Source: Adiantum capillus-veneris (Eukaryota > Streptophyta > Polypodiopsida > Polypodiales > Pteridaceae). Taken from it: a stretch of DNA of 64,000 nt. The DNA is taken from contig CM043944.1 in the NCBI GenBank assembly GCA_014529385.2, positions 80,446,384 to 80,510,383 of the forward strand, in the 5' to 3' direction. The number at the start of each line of letters is the position of its first letter. Position 1 is the stretch's first letter. Under the pieces are notes generated by a model, which searched no databases, was not told where the DNA came from, and saw nothing but the letters and a program-made list of their open reading frames with translations. The position numbers were made by a program, and so were the translations under genes. Below are positions 22,481 through 34,933 of this stretch, one piece after another.

Positions 22481-24316
22481 CACTCACCTTGTTTCATCAA
22501 CTTCACAATGCATTTTGTGTGTAGAAGAGGCCTTCTTTAATAGGCCAAAAGGGCTGCCCTCTCTCATGAGAGGCAGCGGTGTATAGCCGCCCTTGTGTAG
22601 ACAAGTTCAAGTTGAATTCTCCCATGTGCCCATGTGCAACCGCCCTTGAGAAGAAAAGTTCGCCTATAATTCGGCCACTGACCCACCAACCAACCATGGA
22701 CCGTTTTTTGATCACTTTTTGGAGGCCGTGCGGCCATAATATTCTGGGAAAAAGGGTGGGCGTGAATTTTTGGTTTTTCGACAAGTGATCTTTCTTACAC
22801 ATGATGGATTCTCCTCATAATGAGGGCCTTTCAAATGTGCATTTTTAAGACTAAACGTTTTTAGCGTGCAAGAGATAAGAAAACCAAGTGCCTCTATATC
22901 CTTGCACAAGTCACACCGTCGGAAGGAAGAACTATTGCACGGCCAAAAACACTTGTGATAAACACTTGTAGAGATTTATGAAAAACCCTTCAAGCATGAG
23001 TCACACTCAAAATTAGGATAAACCAAGGACATGACGAAGCTCTTCTCGTGGAGATTTTTGTAGGGTATCCATAGGCAAACATAGATGAAAGATGAAGAAG
23101 TTACGGCCGCTCGAAACCGGGGATGTTCTCTTGCTTGCTCAAAACTGAACTCTCTGGAAGTTGTGCAGGTGTTGCGGCTATTGAAATGGGGGCTCCCTTA
23201 TCTTATTCCCAAAAAGTCTTCCCTCACTTCTCATACGACAAGGCTTCCTTTGTAGACATCTTTTAATTGGCTCATTTTTTGTTATTTTAAAGCAAAAAAC
23301 GAGGTGTCGGTGACCCTTTGACCAAGGAAATGGGGTGGGGGCAAGTGGCCAGGGACCAAATTGAGTGTCCAAGCGCCTTCCCAACTGGTGGGAATCCAAA
23401 AATGCGCTACCTTCCTCCCCATGAGCCCACAAGCCCCTCCATAGCAAGCCTTGAGAGCTCCTCACAAGATGGTACACCCATAATGGGCTCCCCCTTTAGC
23501 CTATATACCCCCCACTTCCCACTTTTTCCTTCCCGTTTGGAATAATCCACCACCACATGGAAATTCCTCCTCAATCTTCCCAAAACCCCTTGTGCCCAAT
23601 ATATTTCCAAATTTTCTCCCAAGCATGAGAGCTTCTCGAACAAACTTCCTCCAAGCATAACTTGTTGCTCCGGTCATTGAATCACTCACCGTAACATATG
23701 TCTTGGAGCCCAAGTTCTTGGCTACTTCTAGAATTCTCCACCCTCACAATTTCTAATTCCAATCATCAAGTTGGTAGTTGCCTTCGTCACATGCACCCGC
23801 AATCACTTTCTAAGTTGAGACTACCCACTTCAGATGCTCAACTCATGATGTACAAGTCCGATTCACGAGCTATAAAGCACGGCTCAAGACACTTATTGAA
23901 ATCCTTGTTTTGGAGACCCAAAAAACCCAAAACATCAGCACCCAAGCTTTGCAAAATCACACCTTTATACATGATTTTTTACATGGTCACTTCCAAGGCT
24001 TGTAGGACTATGTACACATATATACACGAGGCTAGTGGGCAAGCTTTTTGGCATGGCCTAATCACTTGATGCTCATCCAAAAAATATCTGGCATAGATTG
24101 CCAGCCCCCCTTAGCCTGCTTGATCATTCATGAAAAGAAGAGGTTTCTAGGGTGAACAACTGTTGCAGCTCATTCCCAAAAACCTGATTTACATTCTTAG
24201 ATGTTTTGACATTGTTTCCTCTGTTGATAGCATCTCATCTGTCAAAATTTTCACTAAACATGCCAGATATTTCTTCAATCTGCAACCATTATTACAATAA
24301 TTATGTTGTGCATCAC
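22481..24316. other. No recognisable gene; possibly the rest of the copia LTR
   Basis: Several frames of up to ~120 codons overlap on both strands with no domain. The region has moderate GC and short hairpins. I see nothing that can be supported as coding. Confidence 0.4.
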
Positions 24317-25175
24317 TCAAATTTGCAGATATGTGCCATTATCAAACTTCTTTACAACAGTAAAAGGACCTTCCCATTTGATTTGAACTTTTTCTAAAAG
24401 ATATTTTCCAACTTACTATTGTATCGCAACACCAGATCACCCTTTTGAATTCCCTTATCCTTTACGCATTCATTAGCTTTTAGCTGAGCCTTGTTTGACA
24501 CTTCTTCATAATAGCTCAAAGCTAAAACTCTGTTTAATTGCAAACATTGTAGATCCAACAACCTTTTGTGCCAAGTATTTGTTTGCTCTTCATCTCCCAA
24601 TGACAATAACTTGAGTGTATGAATCTCCGCGTCAATTGGCAATAAAGTCTCCTTGCCATAAACCAAGTGGTAAGGAGAAAATCATGTGCTTGTTTTGATA
24701 GCAGTTCTATAGGCCCATAATGCACAAGGAAACTCTAAAGCCAAAGTCTTTCCATGTGTCTGACTCATTTTGTTAAGATCTTCACCAACTCTCCATTGAA
24801 TCTCTAGTTGTGACCATTGCAATGTGGATAATAAGTTGAATTGTATCTATGTTGTATATTGAGCTTCTCGCATAAGCAATCAAACTACTCCCCTCTAAAT
24901 CTTGGCCCTCTATTAGAAAGTAGCTCTAGGGGTACACTAAGTTTGCAGCAAATATGCTCATAAACAAACTTCCTCGTTTCTTCATTGGTAATCTGTTTGA
25001 CAGCCTTGGCTTCTTATCATCGTGACAAATAATTCACTACTGTCAAAATGTAATCATTTCTTTTGCTAGTCATAGATAAGGGTCCAATAGCATCAAGACC
25101 CCATTTTTCAAATACATCAAAAGCTAGACCTATCTTTTGCAGTTTGGGCTTCAAAATTTTCTTTGCAATGTACTA
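24317..25175 (-). pseudogene. Ty3/gypsy integrase fragment
   Basis: On the minus strand one reads, with stops and shifts, FEKWGLDAIGPLSMTS (first catalytic Asp), VPLELLSNRGPRFRG (second Asp replaced by Asn), YYPHCNGHN (third-residue region damaged), LWAYRTAIKTST and YHLVYGKETLLPIDAEIHTL. The C-terminal GIQKGDLVLRYNSKLENIF and KWEGPFTVVKKFDNGTYLQI follow. It ends with TGA at 24317. Several stops make it a clear relic. No other pol part is attached, so it was truncated by later events. Confidence 0.8.
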
Positions 25176-25176
25176 T

Positions 25177-27677
25177 TTTTTATTGATAAGGTGTTTGATT
25201 TAAGGTATTAGATCTATAATGTTAGATCTATAAGGTGCAGTTAGTAGATCTGTTAGTTAATTAGTTGTTGTAGTACTGTGTTAAATAGTGTGTAACAGTA
25301 GCTCTGTTAGTTGCAAGTAGGTAGGTTTGGTGTGTATGTGTGCGCGCACACGGCTAGTGAAGTTAACAAAGGTGAGGGAGAGGTAGATTCGCTTTTGGTA
25401 TCTCACGGGGAGCATATACTCCCCAAGAGTGCCCACATCAATATCCTACCCCCTACTTTCATGGAAGACCCTGCAAAGCAATAACCCCCTGAAGTTCTAC
25501 TACCCGATGGTAGGAGTCTTGTGGAGGTGCAAGAAGTTGAGCGCTATATGCAAGCGGCTAGGGAGAGGGAAATGGAGAGTTTTCTCGAACAACCCCGAGC
25601 CATGAAGTGAAAGAGCCCTGGGACAACATGCATAGCAATCGAGGAATTGAGAAATTGAGTTCTCATGAGTTAGCAATGTGGATCAAAATGTGGGGAACAA
25701 CAATGCTTCCACCTCAAGCAAAACATCTAGTACGTCGGGCCTAGAAGGGTTATTTCTCAACAAAATTGGGAATATGACCTACAAATTGAGACCTTGACTG
25801 ACATGTGCACGGGTTACACATACCATATAGGTTGGTTAGAAGTTGTACAATCTACTTCTAGCACCACAAGTCTAGAGGAGCGGCGACATATGGTCTACAA
25901 TGTCATCCATAGCATCATCCAATTGGAGAGGCAAAACCAAGGGATTAACATTCCTTCAATCGCCTTATGATATTCTTGGATAGGGAAAGGCCAGACAATC
26001 GACACTACCACAAATGGAAACTCCTTCAGTGAGTCCAATGGACCCTTCATATATTGTGTAGCCTGGAGTTTAGGTATAGTCTGAACCCACAAGTAGTAGT
26101 TTTACTTTTCCAAATCTAGCTCATTTGTCTCTCGGAGACACTACAACTACGATACCTACTTCGGTGATGAGTACAAAAAGTACACCTTGGACCTTATTTG
26201 TTAGCACTACACCACTACCTAGTAGCACAGTGCCCCCAACAATACCTACAGGTGCGCATCAAGCCTATGTACCTATTGCACCTCATGCCCATGTAGCTCC
26301 CACATCCCCAATTATTCCAAGGGCTCACACTCCCCAATGGCATTATTTGATCTCTTATTCAAGTGGGGCCATACCATTTAGCAATAACATGTCGTATCCG
26401 GGACCGGCTATGCCTAGGATCACACCTATGAACTTTGGACCACCATGTGGTAAACCACCATACGAGGTATGGGACCCGAAGGCCACGCATATGCCAAGGC
26501 CAAGGACAATTCCCACCCCACATGTAGTTCCAGAAGCACCTGCATCTACGGCCACTATACCTGCTTATTTAGGAGAATTGACAGCATTTGCTCAAACCAT
26601 CGGTCAATCTATTGCTGAGAAGAGATGTAACATGCCTGATAGAGAGCCTAGAAGTAAGGTGGTACAAATAGCCAAGCTCACACAAAAATTAAGTGGAGAC
26701 GGAGATGTGAGAAAGAATATCGAAGTGTTTGAACAAATATGCGATTCTCTAGGAGAACACAATGACTTGCATAATAGTAATGCTTTAAGGCTAACCTTAA
26801 TTGGGAAGGCTGGGGATTGGTATAGAACCCTAAGGTGGAAGAAAAATGATTTACCCTACTCTAAGGAGATTGTCCTTGAAAGAATACATACAAGAGGGAG
26901 TGCTTTGGGGAGTACCCTCTTGGCTCCAAAAAGCCCAACAAGAGGAAGGAGATTCGGTGAGAGACTTTATTAGTCACTTGAAGCATTTGAATACTTGTTG
27001 TAATCCAAATGAGTGCTTCAATAATAATTAATTGCTTGATAGATTGATTAGGGTATTACGACATGATGATATCTACAATGGCCTAGTCATTAGAGGTATC
27101 ACCACTTGGGAAGCACTCACCACCAATGCAATCCAATTGGAGGATAATTTAATGATTCAAGAAAAAAGAGTATTTGTTGAGCCTAAATCTACTAGCTCGC
27201 AAGCATCGGGGCATCAGCCAATGATCCTAAAGCCTATTTCTAAGGAGCCAAAGATATCTAACATGACTTTAGCAGATATCACCAAGGCCATTCAAGAAAT
27301 CTTAGAGATAATCGTGCTCCACAAACAATCATATGTATCCAAGAAGGGAGAAACAATGGTGCTCAGTATGCTATGGTCCACGTAGTACCAGTGAATGCCC
27401 TACTTTTACAGTAAAATTCAATGGAAATTGCAATGCTTGTGGTAGGTATGGTCATCAAGCTAAGGATTGCATAGCATTTAAGCGCGCGATGGCCAATAGA
27501 CCAACCTTATCATGGACAGACACACCTCAAGTGCTTGCATTGATGCCGGCCCCACCTCTTGAACAAACGTCACAACACATGGTCCCTAGGGCCCAAATTT
27601 GTTTTCGAAAAACACCCTTACCATCTCCACTAATAGGACCACAACCACCACATTTGAGAATGTTAGCAGCAAGCTAA
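25177..27677 (+). mobile_element. Element G: decayed gypsy element, 5' end and gag
   Basis: A possible LTR tail (TTAGTTAATTAGTTGTTG..., 25177-25393) is followed by a primer-site-like TTTGGTATCTCACGGGGAG (25394-25412) and a decayed Gag up to 27677. After that the sequence changes to the AT-rich flank of element D. No protease or RT of G is present, so the element is truncated at the D side. Confidence 0.5.
25462..27677 (+). pseudogene. Element G Gag, multiply frameshifted
   Basis: The start ATGGAAGACCC is soon stopped. Then come LPDGRSLVEVQEVERYMQAA, a Pro/Thr-rich stretch (26125-26560), and a Gag capsid domain with LTQKLSGDGDVRKNIEVFEQ and GKAGDWYRTLRWKK. A shift near 26890 follows, then SWLQKAQQEEGDSVRDFISH, and at the end a zinc knuckle CNACGRYGHQAKDC (about 27433-27475) preceded by a degenerate CSVCYGPRSTSEC. 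The order is typical of gypsy Gag. It has at least three frame changes. Confidence 0.7.
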
Positions 27678-30286
27678 CACGGACACCAAATTTCGGAGTT
27701 CTCCTTGTAAAACAATTATTATTTTGATAAATCGAGAGTAACTCCTATTTTTTTGGTAAACTTTGTAATTAATGATCCGGGGCTACAAGCTTCCAGATTG
27801 TATCAGCCAGTCAATTCTCAGCTTTGGTAGAACTCCAGCTTATTAGTTTTGACAACTCAACAACCTTGGCTAAGGTATAAAAACCAAATTGTGTAAGTTT
27901 TTTACAAGCTTTTGGATGAGAAATACACAGCGTGAGCTAACAACGCTCACTCCTCTCCTTCTCGTGCTTCCTACTCCCTCTCGAAAACTAAGCATAGGCC
28001 GGGTATTCGGGCATCATTGCTAAGCATTTAGATGCATTCTGGGTCAAAAACAACTAGGTCAAAAATCCACTGCTGTTAATAATCACGATTTTGGAACTTG
28101 GCCTAAAAGTGGGGTTTGAGGCCATAGGCATGTGTGCTTAGGTCTTATAAATTTGTCCTAGAAGTTCTATTATGTTTGGATGTCATTTGATGCTATAACG
28201 GATATGATTTGGCCGGTGAGCGATTGGCTTTTGGTGATTTCAGTCACTTGAGTGTAGCTTGAGTTAGGTGCGAGTTGTTAGATGTTTTTTGAGAGGTTGA
28301 AAACCTCTTCGTCCCATGGTTTGACAAATTAATCGTGGTTCTCGCTAATACTGCAACAAGATAGGATGATGAAGTTAGACATGCGTCCCACATTTGACAC
28401 CGTTGTTGTTGGGGACCGAATAGACCTAAACTAGAGAAAACATGAGCGTCTTGTGTAATTGTCTATTAACTTCCTCTAGGTTCACCTAGAGTAAAACTCT
28501 CTCTTTTAGAAACCGCATAGTTTAAGAGTGTCATCTTTAGGACTATAGGATCGTAGATTTAGGTTAGGAATTGGAGAATGATTGGTAGACTAGACGAGTC
28601 TTAGGATCAAGGCTCTGAAAAACTTTAAAAACACAAGAAAACGAGTGGTCGTGGACACTTTCCACAACCCCATTGCATGAGAATCTAGGAGTAGAGTAAG
28701 TAGGATCCGAGGTGGATTTCAGAACATTGCTCTCTCTGAAGGAATCAAGTGTGAGTTGTTATCTCAAGTTGCAGAATTTCAGGTCTATGGCTAGAAATAG
28801 CTTGAAAAGACTCGAATTCACTCAATCCGACTGGACAGTAAACCTAAGAGTTGTCCGAATCAGTGGGTAAGCTCAAAGACACTTCGAGGTAAAAATTTCA
28901 AGAAGTTGACCAAAACTCAGATTATTTACTTTTTCTTGACATTTTAGGCCAAATTAAGTTTTGACTTGATTTATAGGCTTAAAAAACATCATAAAAAGAC
29001 TATCTTTGAGAAAATTGCAAAAAAGTGCTCATTTCAAGCCTCAAGTTAATAATCACGATTATTAACTTTTTGCTCTAAATTGGCCAAGGTTCATACCACT
29101 GACTCATTGCATGTGTACAAACAACTTTTGTAAAGGCCCAAAAGATTTGGATCACTAAATTGGCAAAAAACTGGATAAAAACTAAAGTTTGTACTGACTT
29201 TTTGAATCTTGCTTGTAAATTAGGTGAAATTTTATCCAAACTTGTTGAAAACTGATCCATAGGCTTATATTGATGTGATAAACATGTGTACATGCTCAGT
29301 TGATAAAAAACTTGCAAAATTTTGGCAAAAGTAAATAATCACAATTAGAACTTTTTTGACCAAGTTGGTATACCACTAGTTGCACCATGTTGTAATAAGC
29401 CCACAAGCCAAATTTGGTAAGATTTGGATCATTGGATTGAAAATTGTGACTAAAATTGCAAAGTTAGTCTACGGACCGATAATTGATGACCATTTGACCA
29501 AAAATTGTCCAAACTTGATGAAAATTGGCTAGTGACCTTAACTTAAGGTTCTTAACAGGTCTGTGTCAAAGTTGGGACAAAAATTTGCAAAAAATTATCA
29601 GGAGTAAATAATCGCAATTATTTACATTTGCTTCAAAACTTGGTGATTTTGCAAATTTGAGTATACCTTAAGGGCAAGAACATCAAGTAGATCCCACAAA
29701 TCAATTTTGGTGAAATTTGGACCACAAAAGTGAGACTTAAGCCAGATGCTTGAAATCAGAGTCTATGGACACGGAACGGTGAGTAACCTTGATTAAATTT
29801 TGTCCAAACTTGTTGAAACTTGTCCAAACCTATCAAAAAAGTGCAAAAACCTGACAAAAGTAAATAATCACGATTATTTACTTATGTTATCGAGAGACTT
29901 CAATTTTGACTTTTGGGCTTATACAGTGTTAGACCAGCATAAAATAAGGCCATAGGGCAATTTTGGGTTCAATCGGATCAAAATTGGTACAGATACACTG
30001 AGTTCACAGGTTGTAGATTAGACCTTTGATTTTGCTAAAGCTGAATCTGAAAGTCAAAATTTTGACTTCCATAGCACGAATTGAAGTGATATGTAGAGAC
30101 CAATCACGAGAGTTCTGAAGAGCTCTACTGCCCTTATAGAAGAATAATTAATTTGATTAATTTTGTACAGAAATCAGGTTACAGATGAGGCATCAGTGGC
30201 TTGACAAGAAGTTGCAATTGGAACGAGTGAAATTGACGACAAGTCAATCCAAGGTGAGTACTCTATCCAGGGCTTCATAAGTCTAT
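27678..30286 (+). repeat. 5' flank of element D (probable LTR/leader) with periodic palindromes
   Basis: AT-rich sequence without credible genes. A TATA-like GGTATAAAAACC lies near 27873. From 29044 to 29881 a palindrome recurs (separate entry). Similar repeats flank D on the right (52076 onward), which supports these flanks as the LTR/UTR of D. I could not align a full LTR pair by eye, and the boundary with element G near 27680 is uncertain. Confidence 0.5.
29044..29881. repeat. Four copies of an AT-rich palindrome, 256-286 bp apart
   Basis: Copies near 29044, 29330, 29604 and 29860 match the consensus TAAATAATCGCGATTATTTA, a perfect palindrome; the copies have zero to a few mismatches. A half-decayed copy is near 28075. 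Between them, loosely similar text recurs (AAGCCCACAAGCCAAATTTGG-like with GATTTGGATCA), so each is part of a diverged repeat unit. Confidence 0.75.
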
Positions 30287-30790
30287 ATGAACCTTATATC
30301 TCGTCGTGTACTAGGAAATCAAGGCCTATTCGGAGAAACCACCAATAGAGTATCCATCAAAGAAAGCGCAAATCAAGGCAATTCCTTGCACACAATTCCT
30401 GAAGAAGTCTTGGACACTTTTTCAAATTCAATATCCGAAATGTCTTCTTACTCGACTCACTCGCAAAACGGAACGACAATACGCTATAAGCATATACTCT
30501 CTTTTTACAAGACTAACCGTCATGGAGCCCAGGTTTACTTGGATCCTAACGGAGAGTATGCTATTCACATTGATGACCATGGTATTGAGTTCAAAGAAGA
30601 GGTTAGGGCAAACAAACAAGGAAAAATGTACATGGATCAAAATGGAACTCAATATCTACAAGTCGAAATTCCTGATGTGGTAGACAAATGGGGGTTAATA
30701 GTAAACACTATAATCCCAGATATGTCAGCAAAAGAAGGACCACCAATCTTGGAATTCGAGGGATATGATCAAGTAGTTTTGAAGCCTTAG
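30287..30790 (+). pseudogene. Element D ORF preceding Gag, unknown domain
   Basis: A 167-codon frame precedes Gag. It has two similar hairpin-like segments: HGAQVYLDPNGEYAIHIDDH, then GKMYMDQNGTQYLQVEI. After the stop at 30788 the text continues in another frame (30796 onward) as MKIIYIFKIKDKGSADLPTY, apparently one protein broken by a frameshift. No family is recognised. The start ATG at 30287 lies in the frame without other support, so the true start may be upstream. Confidence 0.5.
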
Positions 30791-30795
30791 ATCTT

Positions 30796-32530
30796 TTGTG
30801 GACTTCTCATGCTAGACCAGGACAATTAACGGCCATGAAGATCATCTATATCTTCAAGATCAAAGATAAGGGATCTGCAGATCTGCCAACCTACCTATTT
30901 TGGGATTGTTATAATAACAACTTTGTTATGATGACTCCTGAGGAGGTAGAACAAACCAAATACCAGGGGTATTCCATACGGGATTGGATATCGGGTCAAG
31001 GACCAGAAACCACTCCAAGCGACGAATATCGTGAGAGATTATCTGCGAGTAATGTGAAGAAACCAGAAACCACCTCATCACGTAGAAAACCGGGTGACAC
31101 TAAGGCCAGTCCATGGCTACATGAGTCACTATTTCCGACAATCTGGTTTGAAGGACTCGGAACAGGACCAACTCCCAAAAGACCTGGAGTTGAACCAAAT
31201 AGACGTGTCAGACCAGCTGATTTACAAAAATGGGTCAGAAAATACATTGGATCAGGGGATCCCTATGACCACTTTGCAAGCTTTAAGCAAGTGCTAAGAG
31301 CAGAGCGTATATTTGATTTCCATACTCAATTCGAGGGGTTTGGAATGACATTAGAAGGAAAAGCTTTGACATGGTTTTAAAACATTCCAACCAAGGTCGA
31401 TCATGGACTTGAACACATTAGCTCAAGGATTTGTAGATGCTTGTTCTAAAACGAGGATTAAACATAATACGGTAGCTCAAATCTACAGCTTTAAACAGAA
31501 ACATGGTGAGTCTGTTATGGATTGTGTAACTCGAATGAAACAATACATTTCCAAATGTCCAGAGATGGAGATACCTGCAGAAGAACAACTTGTATCCTTG
31601 TTTCTGGAGGGATTGCTAAACAAAGAACTTCATGCTATACTTTATAGTTAAAAGCAGAAAACCCTAGAAGCTTGTGGGTCTGATGCTATTGACCTAGGAG
31701 ACAATTGTGAGATCTTCAATGAAGAGGGTGTCCCTAAGGATAACCAAAATGAGAAGACAGCATCCACAAAACCAGCACAAGTGGGAATGGCTCCTACAGT
31801 ACCACTCTTAGCCATCTAAGATATGCTAAAAAGGATGAATGACATGATGAACAATATGCAAAAAGCACCTATGAGAGGACCAAGGCAAGGGATACCTCCA
31901 CAGGGACAACCAATTAGGCCACAAAAATGGTGTGCAATCGAGGGTAAATTGACCAACCATGAAACCCGTGAGTGCTACTTTAGACCAAAGTATGATGGGA
32001 ATGTTCAATACATGCCCATGAAGTCCCAGGGACAACCCATGTATAGATATCAGCCTAATATGGCCCAAGCTCAAAGACCACCAATGGGTATGGAAAGACC
32101 TCAATCTGTGTTGGGACAACAACCTCCGTATTCAGGACATAATGCAGTGCTTGTAAAGCACATGCACTCTGAAGGAGTCATAGATGAACACGCATTAGTG
32201 CATGTTACACCCTATGCACAACCTAGTACATCTACAGTAATGGTAGAAGAGGATTGGTATAGTACACATCCACCACCAATGGAAGAAACCATGACTTATG
32301 CTCCACCAGAGCTAGCGCCAATGTATTATGTAGCTAATCAAGGTGTCAGACCTCCCATGGGAAGACCCATGATGAAGCCCAGAACAGGAAACTGTCATAA
32401 CTGTGGTGTTGATGACCATTGGATGAGCGAATGTCCAGATCCTGATAAAAACCTCAAACCAATTGAAGCCTATTGCATACAATGTTGCAAAAAGGGAGGA
32501 CACTTTCTGGAAGATTTTGATTCTTTGAAC
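30796..32530 (+). pseudogene. Element D Gag
   Basis: Gag domain in pieces: LQKWVRKYIGSGDPYDHFAS, FKQVLRAERIFDFHTQFEGF, ALTWF then a stop (31378), and a shifted frame FVDACSKTRIKHNTVAQIYS, SVMDCVTRMKQYISKCPEME. Stops follow at 31649 and 31817, then a Pro/Gln/Met-rich region and two zinc knuckles: CHNCGVDDHWMSEC (complete, about 32394) and CIQCCKKGGHFLED (last Cys replaced). Domain order is normal for Ty3/gypsy Gag. It would form the particle and bind RNA. Confidence 0.75.
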
Positions 32531-33562
32531 AAGGGAAAATTTGTTGTAAACTTAGTCCAAGTGATGCCTAGTAGCTCATCAAAGAGTGAACCGATTGTTC
32601 CAATCAAGGTAATCACTAGAGCCCAGGCAAAGAAAAATAAAAGCAATTCCTCTGATGATTCGGAGAACACGAAAGTTTCTTCTCAAAGAATCAAAAGGAG
32701 TAGAATCAAAAGATATGTAATGAGAAAAAAAAAACAACGGGTTGAAAACGAAGAGAAAGCAAAAATGCTAGCCCAGGGCAAGTTGAAAGAAACTGGCAGT
32801 GAATTCAAGGAAACAACGGTGAAATCTAGAGGATCCATTCTGGTTGATAAAATTTTTGAGCCTATTAATGCTGCCTTGGAAACCTACCAAGCAGGACTTA
32901 AAGCAGGCCAAAACATGGAAAACAAATGGAAAAACTATCCATCTCCAGACATGGAAGCAACAAAGCTGGAGGCTTATCAAAACTTGGTAAGAATTACGCA
33001 AGAAATGCTGGATAAACAAAAACCCAATCTTGAAAATATTGCAAAACCGGAAGAGCTTGCGGTAGAAGAAACGAAAGCAAAATCCGATGTGGTGGCAGAA
33101 ACCCACCTTGAAGCAAATGAACTAGAGCTTATAGTGCCGGACAGTGAAGGTGCCTTAGAAGGAATTCCATTCATAAAGGAAGACTGGCCAAGACACTTAT
33201 GGGAAAAGGTAAGAGAGATTAATGATGGTAGCCTAACCTTAAAGTCAGCTCCTATAGAGGAAGTATGGTTGGATAACCTACCTTCCAATGTGAACATGGA
33301 TTTACAATCCTTGTACGGGGATTGCGGATCGGTGGCTTCAGGAATATCTAAACCAATGACATTAAATACATTACCTTCTTACTTGGAGGATAATGAAGAT
33401 GAATCCATCATTTGCAAGACCACTCAAGTAAAAAGAGACAAACAGACCTTAGAAGTAGACAACATTCATTCAATCATGTTTAAACCTATCCAATGCACTC
33501 TTACTTTGGGAGAACTGTTGAAACTCAGGCCATACTTATGGAACGATTTACAGAAAACCTAG
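32531..33562 (+). pseudogene. Element D Gag-protease linker, lysine-rich and acidic
   Basis: An open continuation of the zinc-knuckle frame with a basic stretch (RIKRSRIKRYVMRKKKQR) that could be nuclear-targeting. A long charged, helical-looking region and an acidic part with SEGALEGIPFIKEDWPRHLW follow. No domain is recognised. The frame stops at 33560 where the protease frame overlaps in the other phase. Confidence 0.55.
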
Positions 33563-34018
33563 AGAAGGTGGGGATAACGGGGTTAATCTCTAAGAATTTG
33601 GGAAAATTGAAAAATGAAATGGAAAACAAAGAGATTCAATCAGCTCCTATGAAAAAGGTCAGAGAATATTATGAAGGGGCTGAAGAAAACACTACTCTCC
33701 TAGTGAAATATAATGACATTCAAACTATGGCACTACTGGATAGTGGTACTGGCATAGCCATAGCCACTAAAGCAATATAGGAATCCTGGGGACAGCCAGC
33801 CATTAGACAAACATGAATGAAATTGCTGTTGCCTGATGGACACATTAAGAGACCACTAGGGTTACTAGAAAAAGTGATAGTCAACTCCTGTGGGATTGAA
33901 TATCAACACACTTTTGCCATAGTACTTTGGGAAAAAACTCAACTATGAAATCATATTGGGAAGACCTTTCATGCGACAGGTACAACTTATCCAAGATTAG
34001 GGAAACGACTGTCTATAC
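33563..34018 (+). pseudogene. Element D protease (PR1)
   Basis: Retropepsin with active-site MALLDSGTGIAIATKAI (about 33727-33777), then a stop where Trp is expected. With further stops come RPLGLLEKVIVNSCGIEYQH and a strand ending IILGRPFMRQVQLIQD (about 33950-34000). This is the canonical position, before RT. The overlapping frame begins near 33493. It would process the polyprotein. D also has a second retropepsin-like domain after integrase (49480 onward). Confidence 0.75.
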
Positions 34019-34918
34019 TTGAAGCAGGTGGGATCTATAATAAGAGTCAATCTAAAATATCACACCTATAGAGACGTCTTGAAAACACCCATCCAAGAGT
34101 TTGATTCAGTCTCTTCGGCTGAAACTAAACTTCCATCCTGGTTAAACAAAGACACTCCTATTTGGATGTGTGAAGCTTCGGAAAATGGAAGCTTAAGACG
34201 AGAAGAATGTATCCTAGAAAGGGACTGCACTAACGAAGCCTATGTACCTGAACCCTTTCCAGATCATTTATTTGAGCCATTTGAGTGGACTCAAATTTTA
34301 GCGACAATGGATGTATGTGTGAATACGTCTATGCCTACTCAATTTTGCAATGAGGATGGCTATGATATAATTTCCATCCAAATGATATCAGTCCTTAATA
34401 CTGAAAACAAAAATGAGGAAACAAAGGACTTAATGAAAGCTCAAAAAGTCTTTTTTGACCTCTATCATGATGCAACTGATGAGTTAGATGAACACTCAGC
34501 TCCCTCAGAAGATTCGGGGTCAGAAAAAGAGCATATGAGAGCTGAGTTACTCTTAAAGGGAGGGGAGGAAAAGTTTTTTGACTTTCCAAACCAGAAATCA
34601 CAAAGACAAAAATGGTATAGACGAAAGAGAGACACCAATATTGTGAGAACACGAACTATGCCATCAGTCTCCAGTAAAACACAATTCCTGATGCAAATAG
34701 ATGCTAATGATTGTGTCAAGGACAAAATAATGTGCATGTATCCTTCAAACAGAAACTCAGAAATGTCTCAGACATCGAGAAAAGCAAGGAAGGGTACTCA
34801 AGAAAAATCACAGAATAAGAAACCACTCATGACCAAAGTCGAGTGGAAAAATAAATATCAAGAGTTGAAAAAAGCTCTAAAGGAGATATACACAACCGAA
34901 ATGGAAACCACGAAATAG
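34019..34918 (+). pseudogene. Element D protease-RT linker
   Basis: A 299-codon frame after the protease: ACEASENGSLRREECILERD-like text, an acidic stretch (DATDELDEHSAPSEDSGSEK) and a basic helical end (KTQEKSQNKK-like, then WKNKYQELKKALKEIYTT). No catalytic domain is recognised. The same frame continues past a stop into RT, so it is polyprotein sequence. Confidence 0.5.
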
Positions 34919-34933
34919 GATGGTAAGGATGTA

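Noticed and set aside
22503-24069. Several overlapping frames of 60-123 codons
   Set aside because: No conserved motif, both strands equally open; no support.
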